Assembly: GCA_021647945.1 (NCBI GenBank)
Contig: JAKITT010000021.1
Location: 1-40,510, forward strand
Length of the DNA stretch: 40,510 bases
Direction of reading: 5' to 3'
DNA from: Candidatus Polarisedimenticolaceae bacterium
Lineage (GTDB): Bacteria > Pseudomonadota > Gammaproteobacteria > Chromatiales > Chromatiaceae
Shown: positions 1 to 10,300 of the stretch, piece by piece
How the letters are laid out: every line of letters begins with the position of its first letter
Position numbering within the stretch: the stretch's first letter is position 1
Notes under the pieces: model-generated
Told to the model about the DNA's origin: nothing
Databases searched by the model: none
The model's input: the letters and a program-made list of their open reading frames with translations, nothing else
Made by a program: the position numbers and the translations under genes

Positions 1-2
1 TG

Positions 3-3000
3 GTGAAAGACGTTGTTTTTTTGGCGCGGTGTATTTTCGAGTGTCAGAAAACACCAACTATATTAGAGTATCCTTATGCTTTGGGCTGTTTTTTTGAGCA
101 CGTTATTTTCTATGTGGGGATTTGGGTAGTCTACGACGCAGGTGAAAAACTGCCACTGACCGAAGTGGATGGTGGCGATGTCAACTGCGCTGATGGCAAG
201 CTATACAGCACAACCGTAGCACTCACTACTGCTGGCGACACACTCTTCAACTACCGTTTCTTTGCCAACGATAGTGTTGAGGATGCAATGGGCGAAGCAA
301 CAACCGATCACCAGGTAACCGTACTGAATGCAGTCAAAGTACGCGGTGCCGGAGGCGCAGGCTGGTTTAGTACCATTCAAAGTGCCATCGATGATGCAGG
401 CAGCAGCCATGTTGTCGTCTACGATGGCACCTACAATGAAGGTATCGTCTTCGACAGTACCAACGACAACAATCACACCCTACAGTCTGCCTGTGGCGCT
501 GATAGCACTACCATTAACGGTTCTGGCTTTAACAAGGTTGTTGAGTTCGGATATCTCAGCACTGGATCAGAGGTTGACGGCTTCTCAATCACCGGTGGTT
601 ATCACGGTGTCTATTTCAACAGTGGCGTAGCCACCATCAAAAACAGCAAGATCTATGGTAATGACGCAGATCCAGCTCGCGATATAAGTAACACGGCCGG
701 TGGCGGCATCTACAACACCAATCCATCCACAGTGACCCTAGAGAATGTTGATATCTACTCAAACTATGCTGACAATGGTGGTGGCATCTATAACAGTGCT
801 GGCAACTTCACCATCACCGATTCATTGATCCGTAATAATACAGCGATCAACGGAGGCGCTTTCTTCATCCAAAGCAAAACTTCCGGCATATCGATTACCA
901 ACACCGACTTCAAAGATAATGTGGCCAGCGGAAGTGGCGGTGGATTCTACTTCAACACCGGTAGCGCAACTGTGAAAGACTGCATCATCAGTGGTAACAC
1001 CTCAACCAGCGTAGGAGGTGCCTGGTATGTCAACAGCACAGACTCCTCCCCCACTTTTGAGAACTGTATTGTTGCCAACAACAGCGGATCGTTGGGTGGA
1101 GTCTTCTTCCTCAACAGCGCAAACACCACGCTGATCAACAGTACGCTGGTTGGCAATAGCGCCACCTCAACAGGTGGTGGAGTGATGTATGTGCAGAACA
1201 CCAGCAACGCCATCATCAGAAACTCAATTCTGTGGGACAACACAGCCAGTAACGGTTACATCGGCTATTTTAATGGTGGTGTAATCGACATTACCGACTC
1301 AATCGTAAGTAATGATGGAGATGATGTCTTCACCAACGCCCCCTATTTCGCAGGCTCTGGCACACCCAACATCTCTGGCTATACCGCTGAAAGCCTACCA
1401 AACTTTGTTGACGCTGCAGGGGGTAATTACCATATCCAACAGCCATCCGATGCAATCGACAATGCCAGTGCCGCCTACGCACCTGCCTTCGACTTGGATG
1501 GCATCAGCCGTCCACAGGGCGTTGCCGATGATATTGGCGCCTATGAGGTTGTAGCTGCTGGCAGTAACACCGCTCCTACCCTGGCATGGACCGGTGAAGC
1601 GGATTATGAATCTGACAGCATCGACCCAGCATGGGGATTCAGTGGGAGTGACTTCACCTTCCGCATCGACTTTAGCGATGTCAATGACACCCTACCGGCG
1701 GCTATCCAAGTCTGGTTGGATGAAGATAACAACGGCGCATACAGTGAGGCTGAGAAGTACGCCATGGCTGAAACTGATGGTGACGACAGCACCACTTCTG
1801 ACGGCAAACGCTACAGCCTGACTAAGGCCATATCGACACCACCAAGCAGTTACTTCATGAGCTATCGCCTCTATGCCAACGATGGCCAATATGATGCAAC
1901 AGGTGCACCTATTGTTCCTGGCCTGATTGCACTGATCAATAACCCACCAACGATGGCCTACACCGGCGAAGCCAACTATGGCAGCGATGGTGTTAACCCT
2001 GACAGTGGTGACGGTGGTAGTGACTTTACCTTCCGTGTTGACTTTACCGATGTAGACGACACCATCCCAACGCTGGTTGAGGTGTGGATCGATAATGATG
2101 ATAACGGCAGCTACGAAGCTGGCGAGAAGTACGCCATGAGCGAGACTGATGCTGGTGACACCGCCACCAGCGATGGTAAGCGTTATGCGCTAACAAGAAG
2201 CGTACCTTATGTCGCCGATGGCTTCGTCAACTACCGCTTCTATGCCACCGACGGCCTCGACGCAGCTACCGGAGGCCTGCCAGTCACCGCAGTCAAAACT
2301 ATCGCCGTCACCCTGCCACCTAATGAGCAGGCTGTTCTAAGCTGGTCTGCTGGTCTCTGTCGCGATGAGGGTGTACGTCCACCGGTCGGTGCCAGCTATA
2401 GTGACTTCGAATTCCTGGTCAACTACAGCGATGCCGATGATCACTGCCCAACTGCAATCGAAGTCTGGGTAGATGAGAATGACAACACCACTTACGAAGC
2501 AGAAGAGAAATATGCGCTGACTGAAGTCGATGGTGGAGATAGTGTCTGTAGTGACGGTAAGCTCTATCAGAAGACTGACCTCAATCTGGCCAGCACTGGA
2601 GATGGCATCTTCAACTACCGTTTCTACGCCAATGACGGCATCCAGGAAGCCACTGGCACACCAGCCACTACTGGCGGTACGATTGAAGTACTCGATGCCT
2701 ATCGTGTACGCCCAGGCGGCGGTGTCGACTGGGAGAGCTCAATTGATGCTGCAGTCGATAAGACAACGGGTCCATTGACCACCCTGGTCTACCCTAATGC
2801 CGACTTTAGTGCTGCAACCTACAATGAGAATGTCTTACCGCCTTATGCGTTACATGACAAGGTGATTCGCTCTGTCTGTGGTCCAGACCTGACCATAGTA
2901 TCTAGTACCAACACCAACAGTACATTCGTCTTCAATGGCAACAACAACCCGGTTGTAGATGGCTTCACCATCACCGGCGCAACAGCTGACAATCAAGCGG

Positions 3001-3833
3001 GTATATACATCAACGGCGGTACGCACACTGAGGTTCTATTCAAGAACAACAAGATCCATGGCAACAACCATGGCCTCTATTTGAATGACTCCAATGGTGC
3101 CCCAGTGAAGATCCAGAACAGCGTTTTCTACAGCAATAGTGTCCGCGCGATCCTTGCACAAGCCGATAATGTCATTGAGATCACTGACAGTCTGTTCTAT
3201 GGCCAAAACACCACAGCAGGCGGTGGTGTGATGTACCTAAACAACACCACATCGACTACCATCAAGCGTTCCACATTCCGTGACAATATCTCCACGGGTG
3301 AAGGCGGCGTGATCAATCTCAATGGTTCTAAACCGTTAACGGTCGAGAACTCAATCTTTGCCAACAACCAAGGATCGAATGGCGGTGTCTTCAGAATCGG
3401 CGGAGGAACCCTGACCGTTACCAACAGCACTTTTGCTGATAACACAGCAACTAATGGCGGTGTCTTCTACTTCTGTGCCGCCGGTGTGTATAACGTCAGA
3501 AACTCCATCTTCTGGGCCAATACAGCAAGCAACTTGGCCCATGTTGCATACAAAGCCTGTAGTGGCGCTGTCCCTGGTTTCATGACCATTACCGACTCAA
3601 ATGTCGATACCTCTGGCAACAACTTTTATAACGGACCACCGACCACCAGCGCCAACATTGATCCAGCTGTAGACCCTTCCTTTATCGATGCCACGGCTGA
3701 TAACTACCACATCCAGCCGGGGTCACCGATGGTAGATCAAGCCAACGCCACCTATGCACCAGCAGATGATATTGAGGGTGAGGCAAGACCCATGGGAGCT
3801 GCCGATGATATCGGTGCTGATGAGGCCAACTAG
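3..3833 (+). CDS. 5'-truncated copy of a giant beta-helix / Ig-repeat surface protein
   Basis: From about base 129 the product aligns with the C-terminal half of the 2325-aa protein encoded at 4333-11310. Its domains are the end of one Ig-like repeat (about 43-108), a right-handed beta-helix (about 110-519) closing with DIGAYE, three Ig-like repeats (about 520-896) with the signature DGGDxxCSDGK or SDGKRY and NYRFYA, and a second beta-helix (about 896-1276) closing with DIGADEAN. The DIGAYE/DIGADE endings are typical of choice-of-anchor Q beta-helix proteins. There is no signal peptide and no haem domain. The first ~42 residues, coded by an AT-rich stretch starting at a GTG, match nothing in the paralogue and look like read-through of foreign sequence. 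It is therefore probably a broken 3' remnant, although the frame stays open throughout. If it were expressed from this start, it would not be exported. The downstream terminator is shared with the paralogue. Confidence 0.75.
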   Translation: MKDVVFLARCIFECQKTPTILEYPYALGCFFEHVIFYVGIWVVYDAGEKLPLTEVDGGDVNCADGKLYSTTVALTTAGDTLFNYRFFANDSVEDAMGEATTDHQVTVLNAVKVRGAGGAGWFSTIQSAIDDAGSSHVVVYDGTYNEGIVFDSTNDNNHTLQSACGADSTTINGSGFNKVVEFGYLSTGSEVDGFSITGGYHGVYFNSGVATIKNSKIYGNDADPARDISNTAGGGIYNTNPSTVTLENVDIYSNYADNGGGIYNSAGNFTITDSLIRNNTAINGGAFFIQSKTSGISITNTDFKDNVASGSGGGFYFNTGSATVKDCIISGNTSTSVGGAWYVNSTDSSPTFENCIVANNSGSLGGVFFLNSANTTLINSTLVGNSATSTGGGVMYVQNTSNAIIRNSILWDNTASNGYIGYFNGGVIDITDSIVSNDGDDVFTNAPYFAGSGTPNISGYTAESLPNFVDAAGGNYHIQQPSDAIDNASAAYAPAFDLDGISRPQGVADDIGAYEVVAAGSNTAPTLAWTGEADYESDSIDPAWGFSGSDFTFRIDFSDVNDTLPAAIQVWLDEDNNGAYSEAEKYAMAETDGDDSTTSDGKRYSLTKAISTPPSSYFMSYRLYANDGQYDATGAPIVPGLIALINNPPTMAYTGEANYGSDGVNPDSGDGGSDFTFRVDFTDVDDTIPTLVEVWIDNDDNGSYEAGEKYAMSETDAGDTATSDGKRYALTRSVPYVADGFVNYRFYATDGLDAATGGLPVTAVKTIAVTLPPNEQAVLSWSAGLCRDEGVRPPVGASYSDFEFLVNYSDADDHCPTAIEVWVDENDNTTYEAEEKYALTEVDGGDSVCSDGKLYQKTDLNLASTGDGIFNYRFYANDGIQEATGTPATTGGTIEVLDAYRVRPGGGVDWESSIDAAVDKTTGPLTTLVYPNADFSAATYNENVLPPYALHDKVIRSVCGPDLTIVSSTNTNSTFVFNGNNNPVVDGFTITGATADNQAGIYINGGTHTEVLFKNNKIHGNNHGLYLNDSNGAPVKIQNSVFYSNSVRAILAQADNVIEITDSLFYGQNTTAGGGVMYLNNTTSTTIKRSTFRDNISTGEGGVINLNGSKPLTVENSIFANNQGSNGGVFRIGGGTLTVTNSTFADNTATNGGVFYFCAAGVYNVRNSIFWANTASNLAHVAYKACSGAVPGFMTITDSNVDTSGNNFYNGPPTTSANIDPAVDPSFIDATADNYHIQPGSPMVDQANATYAPADDIEGEARPMGAADDIGADEAN

Positions 3834-3850
3834 CTACTAATCAAAGGAAG

Positions 3851-3887
3851 AGGAGACCTGCCAAGGGCCATTCTGGCAGGTCTCTTT
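3851..3887 (+). terminator. Rho-independent-type terminator after the first beta-helix gene
   Basis: GAGACCTGCC (3853-3862) pairs perfectly with GGCAGGTCTC (3875-3884), with a 12-base loop, and is followed by a short T-run. It starts about 18 bases after the stop codon. The flank just before it (tcaaaggaagaggaga) is nearly the same as the flank before the terminator at 11336, which shows that the duplication included the terminator. Confidence 0.7.
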
Positions 3888-3890
3888 ATG

Positions 3891-4332
3891 ACTTTTATAG
3901 TTATTCAGGAAGCATTTAGGCAATCGCTGTAATTTAAAGCCTGAACGCCATAAAGCAGATCGTTTTACGAACAAAAGTACTCTATTTGACTATAGCAAGC
4001 CACGTAAAAAACCATCATATAAATCAGATAACAAACTGTTTTACAAAGCTATATTTGCAACATACTCCGCCTTACACATCTTCATTTCATACCATTAGCT
4101 ATTTAAAGAAACTCTAATATATGCCGCTTATCTAGAACAATGAGGGCATGAACAAGGGTATCGGTTAGTACAGACAATTTTGTGCTTTTTGCACAACAGA
4201 TAGATAGCCAACTGATAAAAAGATCATGCTGTTACATCACTGAAAATCATGAGATGGACTTCACAACCGGATGATGTACAGAAACAAGATTGCTGCCCTC
4301 TGGTGACCAAACTAGCTTAAGGAGCAGTTTTT
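3891..4332. promoter_or_regulatory. AT-rich intergenic leader of the giant cytochrome gene
   Basis: These ~440 bases contain no convincing gene and are clearly AT-richer than both flanking genes. One inverted repeat, TTGTGC-ttttt-GCACAA (4180-4196), lies about 137 bases before the start codon and could be an operator. No -35/-10 pair stood out enough to call. The promoter of the giant gene should be here because a terminator closes the preceding gene. Confidence 0.35.
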
Positions 4333-7300
4333 GTGCTTAAAGAGATGATTATTAGATGGTTCGTGCTCGCAATGCCACTGGCTTTTGCGTTGGCACCTCT
4401 CCAAGCACAGGACTTTCCACACTCTTTTGAAGGCAATGGCATCAGCTGTTTTGATTGTCATGATATCCACAGCAGCGGCGATAAACTCCTCAAAATAGTC
4501 AATCTAAATCCCCCTGAAAACATTGAAGATACGCCCGCTAATAATCTCTGCTGGAGCTGTCATAACGATATTATCGCCCCCTTCATGCGCACCCACTCCA
4601 GTATCTCGATTGATGACGGTTATGGGGATTGGGCGATGGAGTGTCGCACCTGTCACAACCCCCATTTTCACCCACAACAGCGATATAACGCGCCCGATGC
4701 CTATCTGACTCAACGTACGATTACCTCCCTCACCAGCACAGTGCTCGCCAGTACCGGTGCAGGCTGGACGGTGGATGAGTTTGCCGGGCTGATCCTCTTT
4801 CCTGACCTGACCAATAGTAACGTTACCAATCGAATTTTAAGCAATACCGCCGATACCATCACCGTTGAGGGGGCCATTAATGGTGCGGTGGCAACGGGCG
4901 CAAGCTTTGCGGTGGGTTATGGCAAGTTGATCCACCAAACCATCAATGCGCCTGACCGGGGCAATGGTGTCGATGAGCCCGATACCTGTAGTGTCACCGA
5001 CAACGTTTTCAGCTGTACCAATACCTTTGAGCGTCCGGTTAAGTTCTATCGCGCCACGGGGGATAACTCTTTCGCCGACCCGGATGATACGGAGACCGAT
5101 GGCCCATGCCAGGTCTGCCATTCACGTACCGCCCATTTCCGCTTTGATGGCAGCGGGCCAGATCAGTGGCATACCAATATTAATGGCGGGACTGCGGGTC
5201 AGAAGTGTACCGATATCTGCCATAAACATGAGAATGGTTTTGCCCATGGTGGCGCGGGTATGAGCGGGGGTGATGCCACGGTCTGTGTGCAGTGCCATGG
5301 TCATGAGAGTGGCACCCGTTATGACCCCGATGCCAGCTACCCCTACACCGATCCCGGTGATGGTGGTGAAACCAGCTATGGTGCTGGCACCACGACCCCC
5401 CACTCCACCCATACTGAGAGCTGGTCCACCACCTATCCGCCTGAAAATCATGAGGATGATAAACGTGGTCCGGCGATCTACTGCGATGTCTGCCACGACG
5501 TCAACAGTATGCCCACCTTCAAGACGGGAACCGATCTCGATGGCAACGGGGTCTTCACCCTGGATGAGACCGATGTCTGCGACAGCTGCCACAGCGTGGG
5601 TGGCACCTATAATGGTGTTAACTCTGTCAACGACTCCGTCGGTGCAAAGGATAACTGGAACAAGGATGGCGTCTATCTCTCCGATGGCACGCTACGCCCC
5701 GATAAGGAGAAGTGGTGCGCCGGTTGTCATGATGATAGTCCTGCCGTTATTGCCAATTGGGGCAGTATCTCCGCGCCCAACGTCATCGGCGATGAAGATG
5801 GTGACTACAAATATGGCATCGGCTGGGGCTTCTATAAGACCGGTCATGGTCTGCCCAGCACCGAATTCATCCCCTCCACCGGTGGTGTGAAAAGCGGCCC
5901 TGGTAGACAGTGTCACGATTGCCACGACACTCGTCTGGGACATATCGATGGTGATCATCGTAGCTTTGACTGCAGTGATGGCTGTGACCCCACTGAGCAT
6001 CAGACAAGTTATCGTCTGAAACGGATCAGCGGCGAAGATCCAATGAGGATTCCATTCTTAGCCAACGACTCCCTTACTGCCGCAAATTACCGTCTCTGCT
6101 TCAGTTGTCATGATGACGGGCCATTTCTTGATGACACCAACATGAACACCAATATGGTAACCAACGGTGCCAATCGCCATAATTACCATCTTACGATGAA
6201 CTCCCTCTACTGGCCGGCTGATTACAACTACGCAGCGGCCTATACTAGTCGCCCCACCTGCCTCTCCTGTCACAATGTGCATGGCTCAACCAATCTGGCG
6301 ATGATCCGTGATGGCAAGCTGATCAACCGTGAACCGGGTCTGAGGATCTGGTACAACAATGATGATCTCGTCAATGTTGAATACACTGGTGACGCCCCCG
6401 TCCCTGAAGATCTACCGCTAGCCGCCAGTACCGGTACCGCATGGGAAAGTGCAACCGCCGCCAACCTGTGTGTCCATTGCCATACTGCTGGCCTGACAAA
6501 AGAGTATAGAACCCCATTTCAGGATGTGACCCAAGCACCGCATCTTATCTGGTCAGACCAAGCGGGTTACATCACCGATGGTGTTGACCCAGATACCGGC
6601 AAGGGCGGCAGTAGCTTCACCTTCCAGATCTCATACCAAGACACCAATAACGATGCACCTACGGCCATCGAAGTGTGGGTCGATCTGGATGACAGTGGCA
6701 CCTATGATGTCGGCGAGAAGTTTGCCATGACCGAGAGTATCGGCAGCGACACCAACTATTTCAACGGCAAGCTCTACGAGAAGAGCCTGACCGTCAGTGG
6801 TGCGGGTGACAACATCCTCAACTACCGTTTCTACGCCTCTGATGGCACCAACGATGCAAGCGATGTAGGCACCAATAACAGTTCACTGCATCTACTCAAC
6901 GCCATACCCACACTCGCTTGGTCAGGTGACAGCAACTTCAGCAGTGATGGTGTCCATCCAAACTACGGCGGCAGTGGCACCACCTATGAGTTCAAAGTCA
7001 GCTTCACCGATGATGATAACCAGTGTCCAACAGCTGGCAACATCCAGGTCTGGATCGATGAAAACGATGACGCCAGCTTTGCTGCCGATGAAAAATTTAA
7101 TCTGACTGAAGTGGATGGTGCTGATACCACCTGTAGTGACGGTAAACTCTACCGTCTTTATAAGGCGGTCAATTATGCCGGTGATGGCATCCTGAACTAT
7201 CGTTTCTATGCCACCGATGGATCAGACGAGGCAACAGGCGCACCGGTCAGTAACAGTGTCGTCAATGTTAATTCCACATCCAATAGCCTCCCAGTATTAG

Positions 7301-10300
7301 AATTTGCAGCAGGCACCTGTCGGACTAAAGGTGTAGCACCTATAACAGGTGCCACCGGTGGGGACTTCACCTTCACCGTCAACTACACAGACAATGATAT
7401 TTTTGAGTGCCCAACCACCATCCAGGTTTGGATCGATAGCAATGACAACGCCGTTTACGACGTGGATGAAAAGCATGATTTAACCGAGGTTAATGGTGCG
7501 GATGTCAGCTGTTCAGATGGCAAGCTCTATCAAGCAACACAGACATTGAGCTATTTCGGTGACGGTATTTTCAACTACCGCTTTTATGCCACTGATGGTA
7601 CCGATGATGCCGTGGGCGAAGCGATCACAGAGAGGCAAGTCACCGCACTCAATGCACTGAAGGTGCGTCCTGCGGGTGGCACCGGCTGGTACAGCACCAT
7701 CCAATCTGCCATTGATATCACCAATGGTGCCCATACCGTGGTGGTCTATGACGGCACCTATAATGAAGATCTCGATTTTGATGGCACCAACGATGACTTC
7801 ACCACGATCCAATCCGCCTGTGGTGCCGACACCACCATCATTGATGGCATCACCAACGTGGTCGAGTTTGGATGGCTCAATGACGGCTCTGTTGTTGATG
7901 GCTTCCAAATCACCGGCGGCACACGGGGTGTCTACATCAACAACGCCTCACCCACCATAAAGAACAGCAAGATCCACAACAACGATGCCACGGGTGGTAA
8001 TGGTGGTGGACTCTATAACAACAGTGCCACCTCAATTGTTACGCTCGATAACGTCGAGATCTACTCTAATATTGCCAACACCGGTGGTGGCATCGTCTTT
8101 AACTCGGGCCAAGGCACCATCACAAACAGCATCATCCGCAACAACAGTTCAATCAGTGGCGGCGGCGGTATCTATTTGCAGACCGTTACCAACCTCTCAT
8201 TCAGCAACGTAGAGATTCTAGACAACAATGCAGGTGGCGTAGGCGCAGGCATCTACTTCAACAACAGCGGCAGCCCTACCTTCGACCACTGCACCGTCAG
8301 CGGCAACACCGCCGTCAGTTCTGGTGGTGGCTGGTACACCAACGGAGTGACCTCAACACCTAGTTTTGAGAACTGTGTTGTTGCCAACAATACGGCTACA
8401 TATGGGGGTGGTTTTTTCCTCAACAGTGCCGACACCACACTGATCAACAGCACTCTGGTGGGTAACAGCGCCACCTCAACGGGCGGTGGTCTCCTCTATA
8501 TACAAAATGACAGCGAAGCGATCATCAGGAACTCCATCATCTGGGAAAACACCGCCGCAACCGGTTCTATCGCTTATTTGAATGCTGGCACCATCACCAT
8601 TACCGACACTGTTATGAGTAATGATGGCGATGATAATTATACCAATATCCCCTACTTCACCAGCATCGACGCCGCCTCCATTTACACCGTAAATGGCTAC
8701 ACTTCTGAGGATCTGCCCAACTTTATCGATGCCGCCGCAGGCGACTACCGTATCCAGTACCCATCCCCTGCCATCGACAACGCCAGTGCTGCCTATGCAC
8801 CCGCTGATGATATGGATGGTCTCATCCGGCCACAAGGGGCAGCTGATGATATCGGTGCATACGAAGTGTTAGCCACAGGCACCAACACCGCACCTGTGCT
8901 GGCTTGGACCGGCGAGACCAACTACGAAGCAGACAGCATTGATCCTGCCTGGGGTCTCAATGGCAGTGATTTCACCTTCCGAATCGACTTTAGCGATATC
9001 GACAACACGTTACCAAAATCGATCCAGGTCTGGCTGGATCAAGATAGTGATGGTGCCTATATCGAGAGCGAAAAATACACCATGGTTGAGACAGACGCAG
9101 CCGACACCACCACCTCCGATGGAAAGCGCTACAGCCTGACCCAAACAATCGTGGTTCCAACGGGTGAGTACTTCCTCGACTACCGTCTCTATGCCAGCGA
9201 TGGTGAGTTTGATGCCACCGGCACACCCACAGTTCCTGGCCTGATCGCACTGACCAACAATCCACCCACCCTGGCCTGGACCGGTGAAGTCAACTACAGC
9301 AGTGATGGCGTCAACCCTGATAGCGGCGATGGCGGTAGTAATTTCACCTTCCGTGTCGATGTCACAGACTTCGACAACACCCTGCCCACCCTGGTCGAAG
9401 TGTTGATCGATATTGATAACAGTGGCACCTTTGATGCGAGTGAACACTACGCCATGAGCGAAACCGATGCCGCTGATACCACCACCAGCGATGGCAAGCG
9501 CTACACCCTCACCCGTACCGTGCCTTACGTGGAGGATGGTTTTGTTAGCTATCAGTTCGCCGCCTCAGATGGCGTGGACTCCGCAACTGGCGGTCTACCC
9601 GTTACCATTAGCAAGAGCATTGCGGTCACCCTGCCAACAAACCAACAGCCAACACTTGCTTGGGCTGCGGACTCCTGTCGTGCTGAAGGCGTACGCCCAC
9701 CTCTCGGCGCTAGCTACAGTGACTTTGAGTTCCAGGTCAACTACACCGATGCGGATGATCAATGCCCCGCTGACATCCAGGTTTGGATAGACAGTGACGA
9801 CGACGGCATCTATGGCTCAACAGAGAAACATCTCCTGACGGAGGCCTCAGCCGCAGATACCGTCTGTAGTGATGGCAAGCTCTACCAGAGCACCATCAAT
9901 CTGGCTGCTGCCGGTGATGGCGTCTTCAACTACCGTTTCTATGCCAACGACACCATCCAGGCAGCCAGCGGTGCAGCAGTTACCGGCGGCACCCTCAACG
10001 TCGTTGATGCCCTGCGGGTACGTCCAGGTGGCGGTACTGATTGGTACAGCACCATTGGTGAAGCGATGACCCTATCAACCGATGGATCAACCACTCTAGT
10101 CTATCCAAATGCAGACTTTACGGCGGTAACCTACAGTGAAAATCTATCCATAAGCTCCATGAACGATCGCACCCTCCAGTCCGTATGCGGCAGTGACCTG
10201 ACCACTATTACTAGTGCCAGCGGGGGTCATACGTTCTACCTCACCGCCTCCAATAACTTCATTATTGATGGATTTAGCATAGCGGGTGCAGCAGACACCG

